Of a stretch of 64,000 bases of DNA, positions 48,460 to 60,519 are shown piece by piece. Origin of the DNA: Epiperipatus broadwayi. Its lineage: Eukaryota; Onychophora; Udeonychophora; Euonychophora; Peripatidae. Under the pieces are notes generated by a model. It worked only from the letters and a program-made list of their open reading frames with translations, searched no databases and was not told the origin of the DNA. Position 1 is the stretch's first letter; every line of letters begins with the position of its first letter. The translations under genes and the position numbers were made by a program. Location: contig JAQFVV010012495.1 of NCBI GenBank assembly GCA_028023455.1, positions 3,133,711-3,197,710 on the forward strand, read 5' to 3'.

Positions 48460-49775
48460 AATAACGGTAACAAACTATTATAAACATACATTAAAAAGTA
48501 AAAGTATTTGTAAGTATATGATAAAGTTTATTGTTGATTCTTTAACATTTTTTAATGATAACATTGTGGCATCTTTTGAAGGTCAATATTATAAAATGTC
48601 TAAAGGTTGGCCTATGGGTCTGCCAGTAGTTGAACAAGTTTGCAATTTTGTTTTATCTACATATGAGAGTAGAATTTTAAATATGTGTACTTTTGGAGAT
48701 ATTAAAATTTACAAAAGATATGTGGATGATGTTTTTGTTTGTGCAAATAATAATACTATAAATTTGCTTGTAGATAAATTAAATAAGTTAAATGGCTTGA
48801 AATGGACTATTGAAAAGGAACAGGACAAAAATATTAAATATTTAGATTTAATTATTACAAGAGATAACAGTATATTAAATTATAAATTTATAATTAAGCC
48901 ACTGCAAAAAAAAAGAGATATATAAATTGTAAATCAAAAGTACCAATGATGCATAAGATGGCAAGTTTTAGATCTTTTTTGTTTCAGAATGAAATATTAT
49001 GTCATTACCAAAGTGATAAACTGAAAAATATTGAGATATTTGCCAAGGAATTGCTTGATATTGGTTATAAAATGGAACAAATAAGCAATACTTTATGTTA
49101 ATTTAAAAAAATATAATAGTTTAAAGGAAATAAAGATTAATAGTAAACAATGGATATCTATTCCATTTATTTTCAAATCCACAAATGAAATTTTTTAGGG
49201 ATATATATATATAAGAATGTGTGTAATGTTTCATTCTACATTCCAAACAATTTTAATAAATTAGTCAATAATTCTAAGGATGTCATACCTGTCAAGCAGA
49301 AAAGTAATGTCATATATCATTTTTTTGTGATTGTATGCTATCATATATAGGTGAATCTAGGTGCACTATTGAAAAGAGATTGAGGGAGCATGAATTGTTA
49401 TATAAACATGCAAAATGTAAAAATAATGGTGATTTAATTTCTCCTTCTGTTTTCTTTGATCATGAAAAACATGTAAATAAACATTTAAATTTGATTTTGA
49501 AAATGTGAAAATTTTTCATGAAGAGAGAAACCATAATATACGAAAAATTGAGGAGGCTATTTTTATAAATAGAAATAAAATGCATTTAATAAATAGGCAA
49601 TCTGCTACCATTAAAATATGAGATTCCTGGAATTTGAATTGATGACATTTGCTTCCACTTTGTTTTCTTCTTTTTTAAAAAAAATTTAATGGCAGTTGAG
49701 GCAGGTTCAAGAAATTAACCAAAAGTACTTCTGCAAATTTAAGGATTGTTTATAATAGTTTGTTACTGTTATATA
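48460..49775 (+). mobile_element. Penelope-like element PLE-B, copy 1
   Basis: Plus-strand, truncated at the 5' side. RT C-terminal part (48518-48925), then in shifted frames the linker (KVPMMHKMASF, KLKNIEIFAKELL), then GIY-YIG (CMLSYIGESRCTIEKRLREH) near 49330-49400, and a 3' UTR to about 49770. The start (ataac(g)gtaacaaactattataaac) is the reverse complement of the 3' end (tttataatagtttgttac(t)gttat), so a short inverted 3' terminus sits at the 5' border as in the other PLEs here. A TAA replaces a CAA codon at about 49101. Confidence 0.88.
48518..48925 (+). pseudogene. PLE-B reverse transcriptase, C-terminal half
   Basis: 135 codons. YYKMSKGWPMGLPVVEQVCN is motif B of PLE polymerases ('G.PMGsp.s'), with Gly-Trp instead of the usual Gly-(S/T). 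KRYVDDVFVCANN is motif C with both catalytic aspartates (YVDD). KWTIEKEQDKNIKYLDLIIT is motif D/E ('i.FLDl.i.r'). Everything before motif B is missing. The frame ends at an A9 run, where the linker continues in another frame. Confidence 0.9.
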
Positions 49776-49807
49776 TATATATATATATATATATATAACA
49801 TAATATA

Positions 49808-49839
<32 letters not shown>

Positions 49840-49840
49840 C
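49770..49840. repeat. (TA)n runs at the 3' end of PLE-B
   Basis: Three TA runs separated by short interruptions (acataat, acat), directly at the element border. Confidence 0.9.
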
Positions 49841-51947
49841 AATGAAGTAAATTTTCTTTTAAATAATTCTCTAAATACCAAACAATAAATTGAAGAAAAC
49901 TGAATTTATCATAAGGTACTAAGCAATGTATTCTGGCTAAATAAAGTCACCATAGGATTGATGTGCTATTATCTGAGCCATAATGCATGACAATTTGATT
50001 TACCCATACACATAATGTCTAAAAAAGTATAAAATGTCTGATCTGAAATGTCTGAATGGATTCAGGAGAAGAGCAAGTGCAGAAATGGGGACATCATTTC
50101 AAGCGCATTGCCAGATAATTTGAGTGATTTATGGAAGATTTATTGGAGTAGAATGATGAGAATAAAGATAGACTGTATTCATGAAAGATGTTATTAATAG
50201 ATTCAAGGACTTTAATCAGGGTGATTTGGAAAGAAATTGATGTATCATGTTACATATACATATTTACACATTTGTAAATTTCTATTCTTATTTTATTCTC
50301 ACACTTGGAAGTTTCAACACACTTACATTTGGGATAGTCCATTATGTTGAGAAGTAATATAGTACAGAGAGAGAGGTATTAAGTTAGATTAAAAAATTTT
50401 ATGTAAATAAAGTTCAGGTTAATTCCCTCTCTATTGACTTGAGATTTGAACACCACCTTGAATTATGGGATAAGAAAATAATTTTTTGATTCTATTCCAT
50501 ATTAAGTACACACACAATTATAAGACAGAGTTTATGTTAATTGTTTATTTGTTTTATTTAACTAATGATAGTCATATTTAGTTTATTCAGTGTGAATGAT
50601 TAATTTTCTGATATGAATGTTCCTTTTCTATTAACTTTACCTAGGTAGGGATCCCAAGAAGATGAAACAGCAATTAAATCAGAATTCCACAATGAGGCTT
50701 TTGTATATATATATATAATAAATAAAGTTTGATATCTGTATTCGTTTCACAATATATGTAATATACAAATCATATAATTTATATAAATTGTACTGTATTT
50801 TGATATATATATATATTGATTTGTATATTATATATATATATTTACATATTGTGATAAATTAGCTAATCAGTTTTGCGATTGTTATAATAATGAATCGATG
50901 ATTTTTTTTGCCAAATTTACCTGTTTTGTAAATATTTCATGTCTTGTCATGCATATCTACCATGGAAAGAATTGGAATAATAAACATATTTAATTGCTAA
51001 TATGGTAGAGATGCATATGTGACACACATTTGTATATACATATTATTTTTTATTATTATCATGATAAATGAGTTTTGATTTTATCTGTTATCAAATAAAC
51101 ATTGTTAGTTTGATTTAAATTAAAATTGGTCTCTAATTTATCAAATCATTCATATACCCATCTATCACTTTATTTGATTATATAAATGCATACACATACA
51201 TTTTTATTATTATACGTAACACAGTAATAGGGTTGGATGGATTTTAAGTTAATGGGAATCTATATAGAGTTATAATAGTTGAAATATAAGGTAAATTCAC
51301 CCTGAAGAGAGCCAAATGCAACATTCTCCCTGAGTTTGAATACTGAGGCATAATGGAAAGTGAAAGAGGGGTAAGGTATGGATGAACAGCCTAAATTGTG
51401 TCTGAGTTTAATGTGTGGGCTTAGAGCTAGCCCATTGGAAGTAGGTACAATAATTGGTTAGATACTTCATTATGACATGCCCAGAATCCTACCCAAAGAC
51501 CCTAGGACTGACTGTGGTAAGATGAGTTCCCCTGTTCTGGTGGAAAAGCTGGACCATTACAATATATATGGTGAAGTGTTAATGTCTCACCTATCTATCT
51601 CATTTAAAATTAGGGCATGTGCTAAAGAGGTTCCATTTTTGTTTTATAAGATGTCAGAAAAATAATTATTTGATGACATGATTTCAGTTTGCATTGCCAT
51701 ATTACAATTGGTTGTGAATTCCACCTAGAAAAGTATGGGAAATTCTTTAAATTTTGAATACATACATATGCACATGTGTTTGTTTATTAATACATATATG
51801 ATTTTAATTCTTTGCATTGCTTAATAAGTAAGAAAGATGAATAAAAAATTTCATAAGTGATGTGAAATAAAGTTATAGATCAAAGAAATAAAATTAAACT
51901 AAGAAAAATTTTCATCCTGTAAAGGAATAACAATAGTTAAAGTAAAC

Positions 51948-52228
<281 letters not shown>

Positions 52229-52739
52229 TGGGAGCAAATGTAATTTCATTAGTTGTGCAAATAATTTGTTGTTATTATTGTTATTGTTGGGGGTTTTTTT
52301 CATTGATAAAAAAATATTAATCTTTTTTTAAAGATTTGTAACTATGTCTAAATATAATAAATTGTGATATTTTGTGGATGGATTTAAATCTGTATTTGCT
52401 GAACATTCAGTTATTTGTATTGGAAGTTTTAGTTTTTGGTGGAGATGAGGATTTAAAAGAAAAAGTAAATAGTCATATTTTATAAATATAAAAAACATCT
52501 TATTACATAAATAATATAATTGCATTAATATATTTAAATAATGGAAAGTTGATCATTCATTGAGAACATTAAAATGGTGTACTTTAATGAGATGTGTTTT
52601 TTATAATTTTTAATGTTAAATGATACTCAAGATGGCATTCATTGCCATAAGCTGGCTATAACTATTATTTATGTTTTTCTATTGGTATATTGAATAGTGT
52701 AAAATTTATTTCAGAAGATTTTGTTTATATATATTGTAG

Positions 52740-52803
52740 TTTTGGCTTGCTAGCAGAACTTTATCCAGTAGCATATAGAAGTAGATCTATGGTTTGTCAT
52801 CGA
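52740..52803 (+). CDS. SV2/SVOP-like MFS transporter, exon e (end of TM4 and loop)
   Basis: The 64-base exon lies between tatattgtag and gtaagt. Its first base completes the Thr split by exon d, followed by 21 codons: FGLLAELYPVAYRSRSMVCH then R, ending in phase 0. 'AE(L/F)xP...R(A/S)(K/R)' after TM4 is the SV2/SVOP form of the loop leading to TM5 (the Glu-x-x-Pro and the downstream basic residues are conserved in the family). No following exon was recognised to 64000; the next should encode TM5. The coding potential, phase and two clean splice sites together make it convincing despite its length. Confidence 0.87.
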
Positions 52804-53077
52804 GTAAGTGATTTTCAAATTTAACTATTTGTAATACCTAAATATTAATCAATTTGCATGCATATAGTCCTATGTAGACAAACAATTATATATATATATA
52901 TAACATATTTTGCGGGTTCATCCATGTTAAAAACTTTTAATATTAATATACTGACATTTCAACTTGGTCACACAAGTCATCCACAGAGTTATAAAAGGTC
53001 GAAAGACGGTTGTAGAGGCGCTACAATCACTGATTTGAAAAAATGTTACAGTTCCACCAATAGCAAAAATGTTAAAT

Positions 53078-53899
53078 TTAGGAATGTTTTTTAAAAAAAT
53101 TTTTCCAAATAGGAAGAAGTTTGCATGTATCATCTCGCTTATTGATACAATCTGGCCTTTTAAATATCTCAATGGCTTCTCTAATTTTGCAATGATAGAG
53201 ATTATCACATCTGGATATGATCCTGGTACTAAAAAAATCAATTTTATGACCTGAATCTATAGTATGGAGTGAGAGTGCTGATGATGATGAGTGTTGTTTA
53301 ACTGCATTAGCATGCTCATCTCTCCTAACACTGATGCGATGATTACTCATACCTATGTAAGAAGCTTTACAATTTTTACATGAGATTTGATAGTCACCAT
53401 GACATTCAAGAGGGATTGAATCCCTAGGCTTGGTTATTATATTGCTAATCTTTTGATGAGTAGAAAATGCTGTATCTATATTAGAGCATTTTAATATATG
53501 TCCAATACTGTCTGTAGTTCCTTTTACATATGGAACAGAAATCCTAATAGCTGATTTATCATCTTTTTGTTTTCTATTTTGTCTATTTTGGGCTTGAAAT
53601 AAGGCTTTTTTTATAAATTTGTAATTATAACTATTTGCTAATAAAACACTATTAATATGACTTATTTCTTCTTTGAGATGTGTCTCATCTGAAAGGTTAA
53701 TTGCTCTATTTAAAATAGTTTTGGCTACAGAAACTATCTGAGTTGGGTGATGATGAGAATGTAAATGTAAATATCTGTCTGTATCCTTTCTGTAAATCGA
53801 AAAAGATAAACTATTTGGTGTTCTGGTGACTAGAACATCAAGAAAAGGGAGTATTCCATCAGACTCTGTCTCCATTGTAAATTTAATATGAGGATGCAT
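53078..53899 (-). pseudogene. PLE-A linker and GIY-YIG endonuclease
   Basis: 273 codons. ESDGILPFLDVLVTRTP is the RT motif 'lpFLDv.v.r', YRKDTDRYLHLHSHHHPTQ the block after it, followed by a linker (IKKALFQAQNRQNRK) and IRISVPYVKGTTDSIGHIL. GIY-YIG: CKASYIGMSNHRISVRRDEH carries the YIG and the conserved Arg-x-x-x-His; DSGHKIDF and KIREAIEIFKR follow, with the catalytic-type Glu in the last. A Cys pair (ISCKNCKASY) precedes YIG as in many PLEs. In PLEs this endonuclease nicks the target. It ends PIWKNFFKKHS, then a stop. Confidence 0.92.
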
Positions 53900-53904
53900 A
53901 TTAT

Positions 53905-54471
53905 TTAAATGTAAAAAAAATCATCTAATTTATTTTTTCCATGTTGCCATATGACAAAAATGTCATCTATGTATCTGAGCCAAATGAGAGGTTTTAAAGA
54001 TGATGATTCTAAAGCACAAGTTTCCATATTTTCCATGAATAAATCAGCTATTACTCCTGAAATAGGTGAGCCCATAGGAGTACCAAAAACTTGTCTGTAA
54101 TGCTGTCCATTGTATACAAAATATGTATTTAAGAGACAATGTTTGATCAAAGCAATAATATGGTCTGGCAAATTGCAACGTTGTGAGATTATATTTAAAG
54201 CTTCATCAATTGGAATGTTTGTGAACAAAGACACGGCATCAAAACTGACCAGAACGTCATTAGCATTAATTTTTAAACTTTTTAAAACATAAATAAAATG
54301 AAAAGAGTTTTTAATATATGATTTAATAGATGGGATTGTAGGTTTAATGAAATCCGATAAGTTTCTAGCTAAAATATGAGTTGGAGAACCTATTGCACTT
54401 ACTATTGGACAAAGGGAGAGATGAGCATCATAATGCAGTTGAACAACACTCATCATTATCAGCAGTCTCAC
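53905..54471 (-). pseudogene. PLE-A reverse transcriptase
   Basis: 188 codons; the first 18 come from the plus-arm junction and are not part of the protein. Then LCPIVSAIGSPTHILARNLS (N-terminal RT block), VLVSFDAVSLFTNIPIDEAL (motif A, catalytic Asp, 'FDv.sLFtniP' diagnostic of PLEs), VFGTPMGSPISGVIADLFME (motif B) and WLRYIDDIFVIW (motif C, YIDD). All catalytic aspartates are present. Missing the N-terminal part before the fingers. Frame shift to the next ORF at an A8 run. Confidence 0.93.
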
Positions 54472-55945
54472 TCCATACTATAGATTCAGGTCATAAAATT
54501 GATTTTTCTAGTACCAGGATCATATCCAGATGTGATAATCTCTACCAGTGCAAAATTAGAGAAGCCATTGAGATACTTAAAAGGCCATATTGTATCAATA
54601 AGCGAGATGATACATGCAAACTTCCTCCTATTTGGAAAGATTTTTTTAAAAAACATTCCTAAATTTAACATTTTTGCTATTGGTGGAACTTTAACATTTT
54701 TTCAAATCAGTGATTGTAGCGCCTCTACAACCGTCTTTCTACCTTTTATAACTCTGTGGATGACTTGTGTGACCAAGTCAAAACATCAGTATATTAATAT
54801 TAAAAGATTTTAACACGGATGAACCCGCAAAATATGTATTTTATATATTTAACCCGAAGCAAATCTTCATTTTAACTTTTTTTTTTTTATATATATTTAA
54901 CCAACATATCTATAATCTATTGTGGCTTTCAAATGAGAGTTTTTGAGATGGTTTGCCTCACATCTTAGTAAGTAGGAATTCTCAAAAATATATAGTTGAT
55001 ATATATCTGATATGGTGTAACAGTCATTCAAGGTTGGGGACTCTTCTATTAGAGAACAAATATAAACTAACAACACTATCTCGATATTTATTGATAGTAA
55101 ACAAATCCTTATCTAACCGGTGATGGATTTATTCTATCGATCATATCCTTCCCAATAAATCTCTTTACTCATTAGATTGTATAAACACTCATTTATCATA
55201 CCCAACATATATTCTATCCACACACAAATAATGAAATATATATATGTGAGTGTATGATTAATATAGTATATATCTATTTAAATATAAAATTTTAATAGAA
55301 TTAACTGAGGTAACAAGTTTTTATTGTATATATATTGAAAATAGTTGGTGAATTCATTACTGTATTAATTAAACAAGTTATTGAATTTGAAATTAATTGG
55401 TGGATCTAGGATGGAACATTCAATGGTCTAGTCGGGATAGGTTTCAGAGGTGGAGAGTGTTTTTAAAGGTTAAATCTCGAAGATTTGAATCAACATTTCT
55501 TCGATGGAACAAAATTCTGATTTATTATGACAGTAAGTCGGCAGGTGGTTATGAAGTTAGTACAATAATTGAATTTTTGGAAGAAAAATATTAAATCTTA
55601 AGAAATAGATTTTGGTCCTTGTAGATTCATTCTTTTTTTTTTTTTTTCCGAAGAAAAAAAAATCTTGTATTTTTATCTTAAAATCTTTTGATATTTATGA
55701 TTTATTAACAAAAAAAATATATCACAGATTTGAGTATAATAATCATCTATTTAGTCTCAATGTTCCAAGGTCAACAAAAGAAAAATTAAAATTATTAATA
55801 AATAAAAAAAATTTGAAAATTATCTAAATAATTATTTGTATAATCTTATATAAGTGATCAACTAGTTAAATAATTTCATAATTTTTTGTAGGGTTGATAT
55901 TTTTTTTTTTTTTTTGTTTTAATTTTTTTTTTTTTTTTTTTGTGG

Positions 55946-55949
<4 letters not shown>

Positions 55950-56008
<59 letters not shown>
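55950..56008. repeat. (TA)n microsatellite preceded by T runs
   Basis: 59-base TA run. Upstream 55900-55940 are two T tracts; another T run followed by an A run is at 55624-55662. Confidence 0.95.
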
Positions 56009-56011
<3 letters not shown>

Positions 56012-57960
56012 GCATAAGTGAGATATGTATTATAAAACCCATATATATCTGCATTAGATATTTATAATTTAAAAATATGATCAAATTTTTTAAGAAAAAT
56101 AAGAATAGAAAAAAAATATCTTTAAGAAGTAGGTTTAAGAAAATGTAATTTTGTAAAATAAAAAATTGCATCATATTTTCTGTTAAAATAAAATAAAGCT
56201 TTTATTAAGAGTGGGTGGGAAAAAATTAAAAGAAATCAATTTTTAAACTCACTCTCTCTTCTTTTTATAAATTAAAATATTTTTTTAAAAAAATGACTAA
56301 AAATAAGTAAATGTGAAATATCAGAATAAAAATTAATTAGTTTGAAAGATTTATGGCTAATAAAAAAGTTAAAACTGATAATTGAATTAATTTAAAAATC
56401 ATGGAAACTATCTCATCAGTGTAAATGTGATGATAGATTAATCTACAAAAAAGATTAGATTAAAGAAAAATGTAAAATTAATTAAACTAGAGTTACATTA
56501 TGATAAAAATTAAAACAATAATAAGGAAATAAACAATGGGAGAGTTGGATATAAAATGGAGCATTTGCCTATTGTTAATAGTTTCATAAAATTATTTATA
56601 TTCTGAGATTCAAAGACATTCATTCAGACATACAGAGATTCAAATATTCAGAAATTTAAGTGTAGTAGTAAACCAGTCATTATTTATGTGGACAACATCA
56701 TTAATACAGAAGCCACAGGATTAGTAACATTCATTGCTAGAAAACCATAGGAGTGTTCGACTAGGTTTCATGCTCTGTATCCACAGCAAAATTGACTATC
56801 ACTGCCTAGAACCAATGCCCAGAAGCAATGCTTAAGCCATGAAGAAGATGCTGCCACATACTCTTTTTTCTCTCATTGTTGAGCCAAAGAAGGAATACAA
56901 AATCGATGAAACGCCAAAGGCCAACTGATTGGAAATTGACAATAACAAAAATCTAGGTAAATATATTTTCAATAATAATTATCTAGACATTATTTTAAAT
57001 GAAATGAACTTTAATGAAGGACTATCATAAAATTTAGCCTGTAAAAAATTGCTTATATTTCTCTATGTAAAGTTTATTATGTTATGTTATGTTAAATATG
57101 CTGTGCATGACTAAATAATAATGTTTGCTTAATTGTTATTTGGTCTATTTTCTCTCTCTCTTGCCATGATATCACTATTAATTTAAAGATATAAATATCT
57201 AATGTGTTAAGTTAAATGTACTGGACCTGTTGATTAAGAGTAGGAGCTAGCTTGAAATATTTCAAGTGCTGGATTGGTGTGCCTGTCATCTAAGCAATTC
57301 TGGCTATATATAATTTATGTAGGCAGCTCACACCTGAGTGTTATTCTCAAAATAAATAAAATGCTTTGGATAGCAGGGATTTGTTCCAGAAATTGAGGAG
57401 TGCTATGGCCAGGAAATATGGCCAGGCTGTGTGGTTGTATAGTCTTGATCTGTCCACAGGTATTGTTGATGGTTAATCCATCAATGGTATTCTACATTTC
57501 TTCTTGAAATGCCAATCAGGTCCCATAGGTATTGAAAACATAATTAAATAATTGCATAAAGTAAATTATAATAAAAAAGAAAAAGTCTTATAATAAATAA
57601 TAAAATGATAAATATAAAAAGATATTGTTAAATAAATAATATTATGAATATAAGAAAAAGGTGTATAAAGAATACATATGTATTGAGCTTGATAATATTA
57701 ATACAACATTAAAGTCAAGAGATATAAAAAGATATTAAAACTATGTTAAGTATAATAATCATAATATAGTCATAAAACAGGCTAGGCAGAAGGAGTCAGT
57801 ACAATATATATATATATATATGAAAAACAAAAAAACCAAGTTAAAAAACTTGCTAACGCTTGTATTTATGATAACAGATGGCGTTCTACCAAAAACACCA
57901 TCAAGCGTAGTTTTCTGTTTACAAAAACGTCAGAGTGAGTATTCACTATCTCTAACTTTA

Positions 57961-58018
57961 ATTCCACTTTCAGATCATGATTTCAAGCTATTTGCTATCG
58001 TCAGTGAAAGACAGGAAT
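57961..58018 (-). ncRNA. Type I hammerhead ribozyme, locus 2 inverted arm
   Basis: On the minus strand: stem I 5' strand ATTCC-tgt-CTTTCA, CTGACGA, hairpin TAGC-aaata-GCTT, GAA, perfect palindrome ATCATGAT (stem III), C17, then TGAAAG-t-GGAAT. Stem I has six proximal and five distal pairs around an internal loop. Stem II has a T-T at its base and three good pairs. Confidence 0.82.
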
Positions 58019-58104
58019 AAGAAACTAGATCTAAACACAAACTCTGAGCATTTATGAAACAGTTTCTATTCAGCTTGCAAGCGTGAATCTTTTAGACACG
58101 TTAA

Positions 58105-58141
58105 TAGCAAATAGCTTGAAATCATGATCTGAAAGTGGAAT
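58105..58141 (+). ncRNA. Partial hammerhead at the locus 2 junction
   Basis: Begins at TAGC of stem II; box 1 is absent. The rest (GCTTGAAATCATGATC and the stem I 3' strand) is intact. It marks the start of the 330-nt monomer. Confidence 0.75.
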
Positions 58142-58413
58142 TAAAGTTAGAGATAGTGAATACTCGGTCGTGGTTTTATGTAAACTTGTTTTTTTTGTTT
58201 TTCATAAATGTACCTTTGAGGTCTTTTTTGCAATGATGTATATTGCAGAGGCTTCTACTATGTGGTGATGCTGAACTGAGATCAGACCCATGTAGCTATC
58301 TGGCATGCTATGCTAAGTTTAAAGACATTAATATGTCTAAAAGATTCACGCTTGCAAGCTGAATAGAAACTGTTTCATAAATGCTCAGAGTTTGTGTTTA
58401 GATCTAGTTTCTT

Positions 58414-58471
58414 ATTCCTGTCTTTCACTGACGATAGCAAATAGCTTGAAATCATGATCTGAAAGTGGAAT
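58414..58471 (+). ncRNA. Type I hammerhead ribozyme, locus 2
   Basis: Same motif as the minus copy: CTGACGA at 58428-58434, GAAA after TAGC-aaata-GCTT, stem III ATCATGAT, cleavage after C58459. All core bases are present and stem I is paired. Confidence 0.83.
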
Positions 58472-60174
58472 TAAAGTTAGAGATAGTGAATACTCGCTCT
58501 GACGTTTATGAAAACAGAAAACTACGCTTGACTGTGTTTTTGGTAGAATGCCACCTGTTATCATATATATATATATATATATTTAACAGTAAGAAACAAA
58601 AATAATGTCTGTAAAGGAAAAGACATTAGAAAAAATGAAATAATAAATAAACAAATCTATCTAAAAAGAATAAAATGTTTAGCAAATTGTTTTATATATA
58701 CATTATTTATTCAGGTATTATTTATTGATTGTCAAGAGATATACCCATTATCATTAGTAGAACGTCATAGTACTTTCACTGTTGGAATACAATTTTTATC
58801 ATTTAGAAGTCTTATGAGTATGGCACTTATTTGTTTTAGGAAAAGCAAGTAAAATTCAAACTTTTTTATCGAGCTGTATCCATTAGTATCTGTTTATTTC
58901 CTATATAAAAGTATTTTCAGTCTGTAGAAGTCTTTGAGACAATGATGTAGAATCTTTAATAAAATTAAACAATTACAATGGTTTCCAATGGAAAAATATA
59001 TAATACATTACCTTAGATCACAATAAAAGTTCAATAAGAACAAAACTTACAATTATGTATGAAAAATAATAATAATAAATAAAGTTGGAAGGAAAAAGAA
59101 AGAAGAAGAAGGTGGAGAGTGAGAAGAGGAGAAAAGAAAAAAATAAGGGTAATTAATAAATAGCTATTTTATTAAATATATTACAAAAGTAAACCATAAT
59201 CTGCACGTACAGTAATAAACATATAACTATTCAATAGGGTACTTTTTTTTTTTTTAGAAAAATGGAGATTTGAAACATTTGATGTTAGCCATTTTGAAAA
59301 CTGAAAAAGGTCGATATTCTGCTAAATTATGCTGTAATATAAAAAAATTTAAGTTATCATAATATATAGGGTATATGAGCACAGACTTTCACATGACCCA
59401 CCACTCTCCACTCTATCTAATAACACTATATATTACATATATATAGACACAGGTATATAATAAGCCTGTGTTTCAGTTGTTATCATAATATATGTTTTCT
59501 ATTTTATTTTTTGGTGAACTTCATATTTTATTATTATGTTAAACTGATATTTTATATCATTGTTAAAATATTCGTAAAAAAATATTTTTTTATTTTTTAA
59601 AAAAATTATTTTAATATAACTAAACATCCTTTAGTATGTCTTCTTTTTTTATATAAAATATAGAAAATTTTATTCCGAAATTTGGATACAACTAATATGA
59701 TCAAATTATTGATGGGATACATTAAATGCTATTTAAGAAAAGGAAAAGTTCCATGATGAGACGTTCTGTGCTGCGCAATCTTAAAGAACTAAATGTTCAT
59801 AGGAGCCAAGCAAAGGGTCAGAATTTGATATCTTGGAGATTTGTAACTAAGCTTGTATGACTTGAAATGTATAAAGATAACACAAAAGTGCTATTCATAG
59901 AAGAAAGAAACCACAGAATTACATAGATAAATAAGACCTTTCAGCATGAATTCCAAGGTCATAATGCCCAGGGTCTGTGGGATAGGTTTGAGGAGGGAGG
60001 AAAAAATAATCAATCTCAAAGGAATGCACCCTAGCCAGTTAGTCATTGTTTCCAGAATAGGACATTTTTATCTAACTATGCAAGGCACCATCCCTAGGGG
60101 AACATAACAGTCAGCTTCCATGTGCCTTCAGAGATGTAGGGAGGGGGGCAATTCTGATCCCTCTTCCCAATTTT

Positions 60175-60519
60175 TTAAATTTTCTCAATAAATAAATCAA
60201 GTGGGCAATCCAGAGCATAATTGAAGGTGAGCCAGTAATGGGTGAACCATAGTGAAAATAATATGAACATTGATGAATGTATCTCCAGGATGGATCCACA
60301 TAGCATGTTGTCAATGGGAGTAGATAACATAGGCCTTTTGTCTTTTATCATGCACACCATAAGGTCTCTATAAGGTTGAAGGGAAAGGCAGTGGCAGAGA
60401 AGATGTAGAAAAGTTTCTTCCTCTCTGAGGCATAGGAAGCAAGTGGAATCAATGCCTGAGAAACTTTGGTGATGTACAAGGAAATGTTTAGTTTGCAAGG
60501 CATTCAGATTAATTTTCAA
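60175..60519 (-). pseudogene. LINE C-terminal zinc-knuckle remnant
   Basis: 114 codons: INLNALQTKHFLVHHQSF followed by CFLCLREEETFLHLLCHC. The C-x2-C-x(9)-H-x3-C arrangement with 'EET..HLL..C' is the zinc-binding tail (zf-RVT type) of LINE ORF2 proteins of the L1/Tx1 or related groups. No RT motif is found around it (59900-60560), so it is an isolated 3' piece. The family differs from the LINE at 22054. Confidence 0.65.

Larger units (their letters stand above)
52902..54842. mobile_element. Penelope-like element PLE-A, copy 2 (best preserved)
   Basis: The minus-strand part 52902-54415 carries RT plus GIY-YIG, truncated at its 5' side at the conserved 'PIVSAIG' start of the RT. The plus-strand part 54416-54842 is a second 3' terminus, starting at GAGAGATGAGCAT, the codons for RRDEH in the GIY-YIG domain, as in copy 1. 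3' ends point outwards on both sides (tgcgggttcatcc and ggatgaacccgca). Only one frameshift separates RT from the rest, at an A8 run (53913-53920). This is the only nearly complete polymerase-endonuclease module in the window. Confidence 0.93.
57869..58564. mobile_element. Hammerhead repeat locus 2 (retrozyme-like foldback, 330-nt monomer)
   Basis: Left arm 57869-58104 (minus) and right arm about 58330-58564 (plus) are near-perfect reverse complements. The plus-strand part starts with a partial hammerhead (cleavage after 58129), then one complete 330-nt monomer (58130-58459) closed by a complete hammerhead, then a partial second unit. The monomer contains GCTGAACTGAGATCAGACCC, clearly related to GCTGAACTGAGTTCAGACCC of the array at 33948, so the two are distant members of one superfamily. 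No coding frame; the 66-codon frame in the left arm is a by-product. Confidence 0.8.

Noticed and set aside
58716-58851. Possible transporter exon after ttattcag, reading QEIYPLSLVERHSTF...
   Set aside because: The 'EIYP' phrase resembles a late MFS loop, but the stretch ends at a stop codon, has no hydrophobic TM5-like content in the right order and does not follow exon e in the family's order.
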